The notes beneath the pieces were generated by a model. That model did no database searches and was not told the DNA's origin. It worked only from the letters and a program-made list of their open reading frames with translations. A program made the translations under genes and the position numbers. A stretch of DNA of 58,412 nt from Fibrobacter sp. UWP2. Its GTDB lineage: Bacteria; Fibrobacterota; Fibrobacteria; Fibrobacterales; Fibrobacteraceae. The DNA is taken from assembly GCF_900141705.1 (NCBI RefSeq), contig NZ_FQYM01000021.1, forward strand, positions 1 to 58,412, in the 5' to 3' direction. This document shows positions 50,784 through 58,412 of this stretch, in pieces. Positions within the stretch are counted from its first letter, which is position 1, and every line of letters begins with the position of its first letter.

Positions 50784-50860
50784 TTTCGACTTCCATTTTA
50801 AAATTTGTGACCCAATCATAGCAAAAAACACGGACTTTGCCAACCGGCCCCTCCCTTATC

Positions 50861-50889
50861 TTGACAAAAAACAAGCCTATTGCTATTTT
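50861..50889 (+). promoter_or_regulatory. Promoter of tRNA-Thr
   Basis: TTGACA (50861-50866), 17-base spacer, TATTTT (50884-50889), followed by TG. Transcription would begin a few bases before the tRNA. Confidence 0.8.
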
Positions 50890-50901
50890 TGACCCCGCTA
50901 T

Positions 50902-50974
50902 GCCACTCTAGCTCAGCTGGTAGAGCAGCTGATTCGTAATCAGCAGGTCGGCAGTTCAAATCTGCTGGGTGGCT
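50902..50974 (+). tRNA. tRNA-Thr (anticodon CGT)
   Basis: A 73-base cloverleaf: acceptor GCCACTC/GGGTGGC with one G-U pair, D-stem GCTC/GAGC, anticodon stem GCTGA/TCAGC around TTCGTAA (anticodon CGT at 50935-50937), T-arm GGCAG/CTGCT, discriminator T; no encoded CCA. Confidence 0.95.
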
Positions 50975-50976
50975 CG

Positions 50977-51014
50977 AAAGTCCCGAATCCGTCAAGGTTT
51001 CGGGACTTTTTTCA
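50977..51014 (+). terminator. Terminator of tRNA-Thr
   Basis: AAGTCCCGAA (50978-50987) pairs with TTCGGGACTT (50999-51008), followed by TTTTC. Confidence 0.9.
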
Positions 51015-51076
51015 TTTCACACTCCACATCGCACATCTAGCCTCAGGCCCTTTTTTTTACTATCTTTGCGCTCCCT

Positions 51077-52855
51077 ATGAATCCGAATGGCGCAATTATT
51101 GTTCAGAGCAACCTCGAAATTATGGTCGAGGTCGACAACCCCAATTACGAAACGGCCCGTGATGCGATTGCCCCCTTTACCGAGCTGGTGAAGAGCCCCG
51201 AGCACCTGCACACCTACCGCATTAGCCACCTCTCCCTCTGGAACGCCGCCGCCACCGGACTGCGCGCCCAGGACGTCGTCGAAAGGCTTGAACGCGAAAG
51301 CCGCTACCCTGTGCCGCAATCGGTCATTACCGAGATCGAAGACTACATGGCCCGCTACGGGCTATTGCGGCTCAAAAAAGAGGACGACCGCCTGATCATG
51401 GAATCCGACGACAAGATTATGTTCGTCGAAATCTGCAAGCTCAAGGAAGTCGAGGACTTTGTACTCGAATTCATCGACGATACGCATGCCGTGATGGACC
51501 CGGAACGCCGCGGCCACCTCAAGATGGCGCTCACCAACGCGGGCTTCCCCGTCGAGGACCTCGCAGGCTACACCGTGGGCGACCCGCTCGAAATCAAGCT
51601 CCGCGAAACGACCCTCGCCGGCAAAAAGTTCGAACTCCGCGACTACCAGAAAGAAGCCGCACAGGTGTTCTACGCCAGCGGAAGCGAAAAGGGCGGCTCG
51701 GGAGTGATCGTGCTCCCCTGTGGTTCGGGCAAAACCGTCATTGGCCTTGCGACCATGGCGCTCATCCAAACCAAGACGCTCATTCTCACCCCGAACATCT
51801 CGGCAAGCCGCCAGTGGATTCGCGAAATTTGCGACAAGACGAACCTGACCATTGACCAGGTGAAGGAATACTCCGGCGAAGTCAAGGAAATCGGCCCCGT
51901 AACAGTCGCGACCTACCAGATTTTGACCCAGCGCAAGCGTGTCAAAAAAGAAGGCGAAGAGACGAACACCGAGAACCTCGAGATGAGCGACGAAGAAGTG
52001 AAGAAGGAACTCGCCAACTTCCCGCTGTTTAGCGAGCAAAAATGGGGCCTTATGATTTACGACGAGGTGCACTTGCTCCCCGCCCCCGTTTTCCGTCTGA
52101 GCACCGAGATGCAGGCAACCCGTCGCCTTGGCCTCACAGCAACGCTCGTACGTGAAGACCACAAAGAAACAGAAGTGTTCAGCTTGATTGGCCCTAAAAA
52201 GTATGACATCCCGTGGCGCGTACTCGAGGCACAGGGTTGGATCGCGACCGCCGACTGTAACGAGATTCGCATCCCCATGGAAACGGAGCTCAAGATGAAG
52301 TACGCGCTCGCCCCCATCCGTGAAAAGATCACGCTCGCAAGCACGAACCCCGAGAAAACGGATATCGTTGAACGCCTGCTCAAGTATTTTGACAAACCCG
52401 ACGACCGCGTGCTCATCATTGGTCAGTACATCGACCAGCTTGAAGCGCTCTCTAAGGACCTGGAAATCCCGCTCATCACGGGCAAGACCCCAAACAAGGA
52501 ACGCGAACGCTTGTACGCCGCCTTCCGTGACGGCAGCCAAAAGAACCTGATGGTCTCGAAGGTCGGCAACTTCGCCATCGACCTGCCCGATGCCAACGTG
52601 CTCATCCAAGTTTCGGGGACGTTCGGCAGCCGCCAGGAAGAGGCCCAACGTCTGGGCCGCGTGCTTAGGCCCAAGAGCGACGGCGGTGCGGCACACTTCT
52701 ACAGCATCGTGACGCAGGATTCCAAGGAACAGGAATTCGCCATGAACCGCCAGCTGTTCTTGACCGAGCAGGGATACGCCTATAAGATCATCAAGCGCGG
52801 GGACTGGGACATCCTCGCCCGTACACCTGAAGAACTGGCTGCACGCAAATCGTAA
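51077..52855 (+). CDS. XPB/Ssl2-type superfamily 2 DNA helicase
   Basis: The 592-residue protein has an N-terminal damage-recognition-like region (about 1-170). The helicase core follows: FELRDYQKEAAQVF, Walker A VLPCGSGKTVIGLAT, DEVH box (MIYDEVHLLPAP), TATLVR, and motif VI EEAQRLGRVLRP; the order matches XPB helicases. Bacterial XPB unwinds DNA 3' to 5' and is thought to act in DNA repair. The length and motifs are complete. TATCTTTG lies 9-16 bases before the ATG, so the transcript may have almost no leader. No ribosome-binding site is evident. A companion nuclease such as Bax1 is not next to it. Confidence 0.9.
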   Translation: MNPNGAIIVQSNLEIMVEVDNPNYETARDAIAPFTELVKSPEHLHTYRISHLSLWNAAATGLRAQDVVERLERESRYPVPQSVITEIEDYMARYGLLRLKKEDDRLIMESDDKIMFVEICKLKEVEDFVLEFIDDTHAVMDPERRGHLKMALTNAGFPVEDLAGYTVGDPLEIKLRETTLAGKKFELRDYQKEAAQVFYASGSEKGGSGVIVLPCGSGKTVIGLATMALIQTKTLILTPNISASRQWIREICDKTNLTIDQVKEYSGEVKEIGPVTVATYQILTQRKRVKKEGEETNTENLEMSDEEVKKELANFPLFSEQKWGLMIYDEVHLLPAPVFRLSTEMQATRRLGLTATLVREDHKETEVFSLIGPKKYDIPWRVLEAQGWIATADCNEIRIPMETELKMKYALAPIREKITLASTNPEKTDIVERLLKYFDKPDDRVLIIGQYIDQLEALSKDLEIPLITGKTPNKERERLYAAFRDGSQKNLMVSKVGNFAIDLPDANVLIQVSGTFGSRQEEAQRLGRVLRPKSDGGAAHFYSIVTQDSKEQEFAMNRQLFLTEQGYAYKIIKRGDWDILARTPEELAARKS

Positions 52856-52911
52856 AAATTCTATCTTTGTTCCCGCTTGGCGCATGTTGCGCCGCATTAA
52901 CGGAGGCTAAA

Positions 52912-54363
52912 ATGGCTCTACAGTTCTACAACACCGCATCGCGCAAGAAAGAAGTATTCACTCTCCCGGAAGGCGTTCCCGCCGTGCGCATGTACTGTTG
53001 CGGCCCGACGGTGTACCATTTCGCCCACATCGGCAACCTCCGCACCTACATTTTCGAAGACTTTTTGGTGCGTACGCTGAAGTACTACGGCTACAAGGTG
53101 AACCACATTGTGAACATCACCGACGTGGGCCACCTCACCAGCGACGCCGACTCCGGCGACGACAAGATGGAAAAGGGCGCCGCCCGCGAAGGCAAGTCCG
53201 TCTGGGACATCGCGAAGTTCTACACCGACGCATTCATGGCCGACTGGCACCGCTTAAACATCCAGGAACCGACCCGCTGGACGCCGGCGACGCAGCACAT
53301 CCAGGAACAGATCAACCTGGTGAAGACCCTGGAAGAAAAGGGTTACACCTACCGCACCAGCGATGGCATCTACTTCGACAGCCTCAAGTTCCCGCGCTAC
53401 GCCGACTTCGCCCGCCTCGACGTGGAAAACCTGCGCAAGGGTAGCCGCATCGACATGGGCGAAAAGAAGAACGCCACCGACTTTGCTCTGTGGAAGTTCA
53501 GCCCGAAGGACAAGAAGCGCGCCATGGAATGGGACAGCCCGTGGGGCGTTGGTTTCCCCGGCTGGCACATCGAATGCTCCGCCATGGCCATGAAGTACAA
53601 CGGCCCGACGCTCGATATTCACTGCGGCGGTACCGACCACATCCGCGTGCACCATACCAACGAAATCGCCCAGAGCGAATGCGCGAACGGCGTGACCTTC
53701 GCCCGTTTCTGGATGCACGGCGAATTCCTGCGCACCGCAAGCGAAGAAAAGCTCGAAGACGGCACAACTGAACAGAAGTTCGGCAAGATGAGCAAGTCCA
53801 GCGGCGAATTCCTGACAGTTTCCTTGTTGATGGACCGCGGCTTCAACCCGCTCGACTACCGCTTCTTCGCGATTGGCAGCCACTACCGTAACTACCTGAA
53901 CTTCACGTGGGAAGCCCTGGAAGGCGCCAAGGAAGGCCTCAAGAGCTTGCACAAGAAGACGGACCCGCTGATCGGCAAGGCTACCGCGATTACCAGCGAT
54001 GCAGCCAAGGCATTCCAGAACGAGTTCAAGGACGCTATCGGCGACGACTTGAACATGCCGCGCGCCCTCGGCATCATGAACACGATGCTCAAGAGCGATA
54101 TCGATGACGGCGAGAAGGCCGCCCTGGTGGCCGACTTCGACCAGATTTTCGGTCTGAAGCTCGACCAGCCTCGTGAAGAATACGCCAAGAAGGGCGCGAA
54201 CGACGGCGTGGATGTCGCCAAGATTGAAGCTCTGATAGCCGCCCGCAAGGAAGCCCGTGCCAACAAGAACTGGGCCGAAAGTGACCGCATCCGCGACGAA
54301 CTCGCCGCGATGAACGTGGTCATCAAGGACTCCAAGGAAGGCACGACCTGGACGCTGAAATAA
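52912..54363 (+). CDS. cysS: Cysteinyl-tRNA synthetase
   Basis: The 483-residue class I synthetase has the zinc cysteine and HIGN-type motif in MYCCGPTVYHFAHIGNLRTY, the cysteine/zinc residues in HIECSAMAM, HHTNEIAQSE, and the KMSKS loop GKMSKSSGEF. It charges tRNA-Cys in the cytosol. CGGAGG stands six bases before the ATG at 52912; an ATG at 52884 region in the longer frame lies in a GGCGCA/TGCGCC hairpin and is rejected. The gene is a single unit after the helicase gene, with TATCTTTG at 52862-52869 as possible -10 element. Confidence 0.96.
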   Translation: MALQFYNTASRKKEVFTLPEGVPAVRMYCCGPTVYHFAHIGNLRTYIFEDFLVRTLKYYGYKVNHIVNITDVGHLTSDADSGDDKMEKGAAREGKSVWDIAKFYTDAFMADWHRLNIQEPTRWTPATQHIQEQINLVKTLEEKGYTYRTSDGIYFDSLKFPRYADFARLDVENLRKGSRIDMGEKKNATDFALWKFSPKDKKRAMEWDSPWGVGFPGWHIECSAMAMKYNGPTLDIHCGGTDHIRVHHTNEIAQSECANGVTFARFWMHGEFLRTASEEKLEDGTTEQKFGKMSKSSGEFLTVSLLMDRGFNPLDYRFFAIGSHYRNYLNFTWEALEGAKEGLKSLHKKTDPLIGKATAITSDAAKAFQNEFKDAIGDDLNMPRALGIMNTMLKSDIDDGEKAALVADFDQIFGLKLDQPREEYAKKGANDGVDVAKIEALIAARKEARANKNWAESDRIRDELAAMNVVIKDSKEGTTWTLK

Positions 54364-54391
54364 TTCGCGGACGGGACTAGCGGGGCGCGTA

Positions 54392-54415
54392 GAATAGCCC
54401 GCAGGCAGGCTATTC
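54392..54415. terminator. Inverted repeat between convergent cysS and fabF
   Basis: GAATAGCC (54392-54399) and GGCTATTC (54408-54415) with loop CGCAGGCA; the 3' arm overlaps the fabF stop. No T-run, so termination is uncertain. Confidence 0.5.
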
Positions 54416-55660
54416 AGCGAACTTCTTGATAATCACGACACCGTTGTGACCGCCAAAGCCAAGGGATGCCGAGGCGGCAACGTCGATATTGCCTTCGACG
54501 CCCTTGTTCGGCACGTAATCGAGGTCGCATTCCGGATCCGGAGTCTCGTAGTTGATGGTCGCCGGGAAGAACGAATCGCGAATGGCGAGCGTGCTGATAA
54601 TGGCTTCGCAAACACCGGCGGCGCCTACGCAATGACCCGTCATGCTCTTGGTGCTACTGACCTTGATCTTGTAGGCGCGTTCGCCGAGGGCGATCTTTAG
54701 CATCGCGGTTTCAGTCATGTCGTTCAAGTGCGTGGAAGTGCCATGGGCGTTGTAGTAGTCAATGTCTTCGGCAGTGACGCCCGCATCCTTCATGGCGCGC
54801 ATAAACGCCTTTGCGCAACCTTCGCCATCGGGCTTGGGGCTCGTGATATGGTAGGCGTCGGCGGAAGCGCCGTAGCCCGCAAGTTCTGCGTAAATATGGG
54901 CGCCGCGGGCCTTCGCATGTCCCAGTTCTTCGAGGATGAGCACGGCACCGCCCTCGCCCATCACAAAACCGGAGCGGTCCTTGTCAAAGGGGCGCGAAGC
55001 CTTTTCGGGGCAGTCGTTGAACTTGTCGGTAAGCGCATGCATGCCGGCAAAACTCTTAATGGAGTATTCGGTGATGCCGCTTTCGGAGCCACCCGCGAGG
55101 CAAACATCCAGGCGTCCGCTGCGTACGGCGTCAAGCGCCACGCCAATGGCGTCGGTACCCGAGGCACAAGCGGTCGCAATAGTCCAGGCGCAGCCCGTGA
55201 TGCCGAGCGCGATAGAGACGTTGGCAGCGCCTTCGTTCGGAATCAGTTCAGGCATGGCGAGGGGCGAAACACGGCGCTTGCCGCGGGCAATGTACTGCGT
55301 AAACGTTTCATCAATCACGTCCATGCCGCCAAGGCCGCATCCGGCGACAATGCCCGTCGTATCGGCGCGCAAATCGTCTTCGGTGAGCTTTGCATCGGCG
55401 ATGGCCTCGTTAGAGGCGGCGAGCAGGAACTGCGTAAAACGAGCCATACGACCGGCGTCCTTCGGGTCAATGCCGTGATCCTCGGGCTTAAAATCTTTCA
55501 CTTCGGCGGCGATTTTCACGGAACTCGTACTCGCATCGAACAGGGTGATGGGCCCTACGCCGCACTTGCCCTGCTTGATGGATTCCCAGAGGGCGTTCAC
55601 GTTCTTGCCTACGGGCGTCACGGCGCCCATGCCAGTAATCACAATTCTTCTTCTGTCCAT
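54410..55660 (-). CDS. fabF: Beta-ketoacyl-ACP synthase II
   Basis: The 416-residue condensing enzyme has the Cys-His-His triad: Cys in TIATACASGTDAIG, His in NAHGTSTHLNDMTE and His in SMTGHCVGAAGV. MRRRRIVITGMGAVTPVGKN-like start (here MDRRRIVITGMGAVTPVG) and KPEDHGI are FabF-like. It elongates acyl-ACP with malonyl-ACP. AAGG stands before the ATG. It follows the acyl-CoA ligase gene on the same strand, after two hairpins. The gene context suggests fatty acyl elongation. Confidence 0.94.
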   Translation of the reverse strand: MDRRRIVITGMGAVTPVGKNVNALWESIKQGKCGVGPITLFDASTSSVKIAAEVKDFKPEDHGIDPKDAGRMARFTQFLLAASNEAIADAKLTEDDLRADTTGIVAGCGLGGMDVIDETFTQYIARGKRRVSPLAMPELIPNEGAANVSIALGITGCAWTIATACASGTDAIGVALDAVRSGRLDVCLAGGSESGITEYSIKSFAGMHALTDKFNDCPEKASRPFDKDRSGFVMGEGGAVLILEELGHAKARGAHIYAELAGYGASADAYHITSPKPDGEGCAKAFMRAMKDAGVTAEDIDYYNAHGTSTHLNDMTETAMLKIALGERAYKIKVSSTKSMTGHCVGAAGVCEAIISTLAIRDSFFPATINYETPDPECDLDYVPNKGVEGNIDVAASASLGFGGHNGVVIIKKFAE

Positions 55661-55680
55661 ATTTTTCCTTTTACTCCTGA

Positions 55681-55722
55681 ATCCTTCACGCTATCGTGCT
55701 CAGGATAACGACGCCGGTCGTT
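55681..55722. repeat. Two hairpins between the acyl-CoA ligase gene and fabF
   Basis: ATCC...CACG-CTAT-CGTG...GGAT (55681-55706) and AACGAC-GCCG-GTCGTT (55707-55722) lie back to back. There is no T-run; they may be mRNA processing or stabilising hairpins within one operon. Confidence 0.5.
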
Positions 55723-55740
55723 GCCGCTACGCAGCTCAAG

Positions 55741-57495
55741 TCAATTTCCTTCCTTTGTTTCCGGGGGGCAGTCTGCGGGATTCGACTCCGCAGCTTTTTC
55801 CACCTCGTCGGACTTTGCTTCGGCAGCCTTTTCGATTTCCGCCTTGTCCTTATCGCGGATGGTCGCACGGCGAATCTTGCCGCTAATGGTCTTCGGGAGT
55901 TCCGTCACAAAGTCAATGAAACGCGGGCTCTTGTACGAGGCAGCCACCTTCTTGGTGAACAGCTGGATGTCCTTCGCCAGCTCCTTGGACGCCTCGACGC
56001 CCTTCTGCAGCACAATGGTCGCCTTCACGGCCTGCCCGCGCGAGCTGTCTTCCACACCAGTCACCGCGACTTCCAAAACCGCCGGGTGTTTGTGGATAAC
56101 TTCTTCCACCTCGAAGGGGCTAATGCGGTAGCCCGAACTCTTGATGAGGTCGTCGGTACGGCCCACAAACCAGTAATAGCCGTCCTTGTCACGCCAGGCG
56201 GTGTCGCCCGTGTGGTACACTCCGCCCTCGAACACACGCGCGGTGCGCTCTTCGTCGCGATAGTAGCCGCCGAACATGCCAAAGGGTTTGCCCTCATCAA
56301 TACGGATAATGATCTCGCCAACTTCCTCGGGCTTGCAACTTTCACCCTCGGCGTTCACAATGTCCATGCGGTAGCCGGGGGACGGCTTGCCCATGGAACC
56401 CGGGCGCGGTTCCATCCACGGAAAGTTTCCCGTAGTGAGCGTGAGCTCGGTTTGACCGTAGCCTTCGCGCATGCTAATGCCCGTCTTGGCAAGGAACTTG
56501 TTGTAGATGTCCACATTCAAGGCCTCTCCCGCCGTGGTGCAGTACTTGAGGTTCGAAAGGTCGTACTTGGAAAGATCCTGCAAAAGCAGGTAGCGGTATA
56601 CCGTGGGCGGCGCACAGAAGGTGGTCACTTTGAACTCAACCATCTTTTCGAGCAGCTTGCCCGGAATGAACACGTTCATGTCGTAGGTGAACACGGCGGA
56701 GCCCGCAAGCCACTGGCCATAGATTTTGCCCCACAGCGCCTTGGCCCAGCCTGTCTCGGCGACGGTCAAATGTCGGCCGCCGTCCACCACGTTCTGCCAG
56801 AACTTCGCGGTGATGATATGCCCGAGCGGGTAGGTGTACGTGTGCGCCACCATCTTCGGGTTGCTCGAAGTCCCGCTCGTAAAGTAGATGACCATGGTAT
56901 CGGTTCCGGTCGTCGCGGCCTCGCCCGTGGGGCGGTCGAACTCCGGCGAACTGATTTCGTAGTCGTCGTAAAAGCTGATCCAACCCTGGCGCGGCTGGCC
57001 AACCGTCACAAGGCTCTTGAGCGACGGGGACTTCTTTTGCGCCGTCTCCACCTCTTTTTGCAGGGCGGGATCGTCGTACGTCACAATCATGTTGACTTCG
57101 GCGGCATTAAAGCGATATTCAAAGTCCTCGGCGGCAAGCATGTTCGTCGCCGGGATGGCAATAGCCCCAATGCGGTGGAGCGCCAGCAAAAAGAACCAGA
57201 ACTCGTAACGACGCCTGAGCACAAGCATCACGCGGTCGCCCTTTTTGACGCCAACGCTTACCAAAAAATTCGCCGTACGCTTGGAAGCAATCGACAGGTC
57301 CTTAAACGTAAAGATGTGGCTTTCGTCATTGTCGTCACACCACACAAGAGCCTCGCGTTTGGGCTCCTCCTTGGCGTACACGTCCACGACGTCGTAGGCG
57401 AAGTTGAAATTCTCGGGGATAGAGAGTTTAAAGTTCTCGTAGAGATCTTCGTATGATTCGTAGTCTATCCGCGATAAAAACCTAGAAAGAATCAT
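55741..57495 (-). CDS. Acyl-CoA ligase (medium-chain acyl-CoA/AMP-dependent synthetase family)
   Basis: The 584-residue enzyme has the adenylate-forming motifs: P-loop YFTSGTSSNPKMV, GYGQTELTL, YHTGDTAWRDKDGYYWFVGR, DDLIKSSGYRISPFEVEE and the catalytic Lys in PKTISGKIRR. The pattern fits medium-chain/short-chain acyl-CoA synthetases (MACS type), which activate carboxylic acids to acyl-CoA with ATP. A charged Glu/Ala/Lys tail of about 30 residues follows. Its ATG at 57495 lies one base after the deacetylase-like stop, with AAGGA upstream; fabF follows. The specific acid is not known. Confidence 0.88.
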   Translation of the reverse strand: MILSRFLSRIDYESYEDLYENFKLSIPENFNFAYDVVDVYAKEEPKREALVWCDDNDESHIFTFKDLSIASKRTANFLVSVGVKKGDRVMLVLRRRYEFWFFLLALHRIGAIAIPATNMLAAEDFEYRFNAAEVNMIVTYDDPALQKEVETAQKKSPSLKSLVTVGQPRQGWISFYDDYEISSPEFDRPTGEAATTGTDTMVIYFTSGTSSNPKMVAHTYTYPLGHIITAKFWQNVVDGGRHLTVAETGWAKALWGKIYGQWLAGSAVFTYDMNVFIPGKLLEKMVEFKVTTFCAPPTVYRYLLLQDLSKYDLSNLKYCTTAGEALNVDIYNKFLAKTGISMREGYGQTELTLTTGNFPWMEPRPGSMGKPSPGYRMDIVNAEGESCKPEEVGEIIIRIDEGKPFGMFGGYYRDEERTARVFEGGVYHTGDTAWRDKDGYYWFVGRTDDLIKSSGYRISPFEVEEVIHKHPAVLEVAVTGVEDSSRGQAVKATIVLQKGVEASKELAKDIQLFTKKVAASYKSPRFIDFVTELPKTISGKIRRATIRDKDKAEIEKAAEAKSDEVEKAAESNPADCPPETKEGN

Positions 57496-57496
57496 A

Positions 57497-58258
57497 TTAC
57501 AAATCCTTGTAGAGAACCTTTTCGCGCACCGCTCCGGCAAAGCGCACCAAATTCAAGATGCCCTTCTCGCCCACAACGCTAAAGTCCTTAGCGTGGATCA
57601 CCACCCGCGGCACGCCGAACGGGAGCATCAGGCGAACACAGGCGATAGTCATAGCGAGCGCAAGGAAAATGCGCGGGACAATGGAGAAGGTAAAGAGCTG
57701 GGAACGTATGACACGGCCATCGTTTTTGTAAATGTAGTTGATGTCCTCGTAGGTTTCGAACTGTTCCAGCACCTGATTCTTGAGGTGGCGATTTCCAAAC
57801 CACACTGGGGGAACAAAGCCTACCGGGCGTCCGTAACCGTGCGCATCCCAAAGGGCGACGGCGCGCTTGAGGAGCGTCTGCGAAAGTTTTTCGTTCAGTC
57901 CCGAGAACTCGGCGCCGTTATGCGAAAGGACGAGTCCGAGTTTTCCCCACGGATTCCTCTTGACAAACAGGTCGGCCCTATGGCGGGCACCATGCAAAAC
58001 GATTTCAAACCCCTCGTCCATCAGTTTGCCGACTTCTTCGCGGAAAGCCTCGGCCTCGGATTCGGGAACGCCTCCAATGGAGGGAACGACCGCCACCGAA
58101 ATGGGGGAACCAACGGCCTCCGCCAACTTGCGTATTTTGACGGACGCACTTTTGCAGTTCCTGACATTCAGGCTATGGTAGCACAGCACGAATTTTTTCC
58201 GCTTGCTCTTACGGGTTTCTTCGGCCTCAAGGTCTGCAATATCTTTATTGATTTCCAT
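57497..58258 (-). CDS. Polysaccharide-deacetylase-like protein (DUF2334-like)
   Basis: The 253-residue protein contains the strand order of a carbohydrate esterase 4 fold in the DUF2334 form: FVLCYHSLN near 24-32, ISVAVVPSIGGVPESEAEAF, EGFEIVLHGARHR with the paired His, and PVGFVPPVWF late. C-terminal helices include a hydrophobic stretch (FLALAMTIACVRLMLPF) that may touch the membrane. It probably removes acyl groups from a glycan or lipid, but catalytic residues are not all clear. AGAAGGATGG lies nine bases before the ATG. It is first in an operon with an acyl-CoA ligase. Confidence 0.65.
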   Translation of the reverse strand: MEINKDIADLEAEETRKSKRKKFVLCYHSLNVRNCKSASVKIRKLAEAVGSPISVAVVPSIGGVPESEAEAFREEVGKLMDEGFEIVLHGARHRADLFVKRNPWGKLGLVLSHNGAEFSGLNEKLSQTLLKRAVALWDAHGYGRPVGFVPPVWFGNRHLKNQVLEQFETYEDINYIYKNDGRVIRSQLFTFSIVPRIFLALAMTIACVRLMLPFGVPRVVIHAKDFSVVGEKGILNLVRFAGAVREKVLYKDL

Positions 58259-58349
58259 AAATCAACCATCCTTCTAATGCGCTATATATAGAATTTTCAT
58301 TCAACGGTCTTTATTACACGAATTTGTCCCTTTTTTAGTTGAAAATCCA
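58259..58349 (-). promoter_or_regulatory. Promoter region of the deacetylase operon
   Basis: About 90 AT-rich bases separate the operon start from the IS end. TTGAAT and a TATATA stretch (58286-58291) occur upstream of the start on the minus strand, but spacing is not conclusive. Confidence 0.3.
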
Positions 58350-58412
58350 GGTCTCCAACTGGTGTAAATCTAGGCTATTAGCGCTTCATTGTCAAGTAGT
58401 TTCATGCTCTTT
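58350..58412 (-). mobile_element. IS256-like element, 3' end, cut by window edge
   Basis: GGTCTCCAACTGGTGTAAAT (58350-58369) repeats the terminal sequence seen inverted at 326-343. On the minus strand an open frame coming from the right edge ends KEHETT and TGA at 58392-58394, as expected of a transposase C-terminus just inside the terminal repeat. So this is probably the 3' end of the same kind of element, in the same orientation as the left one. Confidence 0.5.

Noticed and set aside
52862-52911. T-box riboswitch before cysS
   Set aside because: Only about 50 bases are available and there is no T-box sequence or terminator; just a short GGCGCA/TGCGCC hairpin.

Overview
The window looks like chromosomal DNA of a Fibrobacter species (rumen/gut fibre degrader, phylum Fibrobacterota). 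The signs are a lipoprotein with two FISUMP (Fibrobacter succinogenes major paralogous) domains, very large secreted proteins with poly-serine linkers, a secreted GH30 xylanase-type enzyme with a C-terminal sorting-type domain, DGDG-rich surface modules and a Gram-negative envelope gene set (bamD, LptF/LptG). I could run no database search, so all family assignments rest on motifs read by eye.

Layout. 1-343 is the 5' end of an IS256-like element inserted in a beta-barrel gene whose 3' remnant survives to 539; an intact paralogue follows (589-1317). 1320-6185 holds a UDP-glucuronate decarboxylase and an AT-rich secreted cysteine-protease locus. 6186-12269 is a minus-strand block: coaX, an NhaC-type antiporter, nadC, a polyprenyl sugar-phosphate transferase and hom. 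A second sugar transferase with a degenerate GGDEF-like N-terminus (12432-13604), a block of long tandem repeats (13603-14000) and the GH30 enzyme follow. 16389-21963 carries an orphan gene and a four-gene operon: methyltransferase, flippase-like protein, a helicase-acyltransferase fusion, murI. 22252-23064 is a sigma-70-type factor behind a sigma-54-type promoter. 23257-30255 encodes two giant paralogous surface proteins, then hemW.

31576-32847 is a membrane class III nucleotide cyclase interrupted by an in-frame TAG; tRNA-Gly follows. 33301-35334 is the FISUMP lipoprotein. 35384-38555 is the class III ribonucleotide reductase locus, in which the glycyl-radical tail is a separate 48-residue gene and NrdR-type boxes lie upstream. 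38934-45580 has a SIMPL lipoprotein, a sodium:solute symporter, a GGDEF protein and an LptF/LptG pair. 45646-50048 is a plus-strand run of bamD, a beta-barrel protein, a PHP-type hydrolase and a rhomboid. The rest contains a TPR membrane protein, tRNA-Thr, an XPB-type helicase, cysS, and an operon of deacetylase-like protein, acyl-CoA ligase and fabF. The right edge (from 58350) carries the other end of an IS256-like element in the same orientation as the left one.

The most unusual points are the helicase-PlsC fusion, the detached glycyl-radical peptide, the amber-split cyclase, the sigma-54-type promoter in front of a sigma-70 gene, and the sugar transferase with a GGDEF-like N-terminus. Housekeeping genes (coaX, nadC, hom, murI, cysS, nrdD, bamD) are intact and interleaved with surface and polysaccharide genes, so this is ordinary chromosome with local insertions rather than one mobile island.
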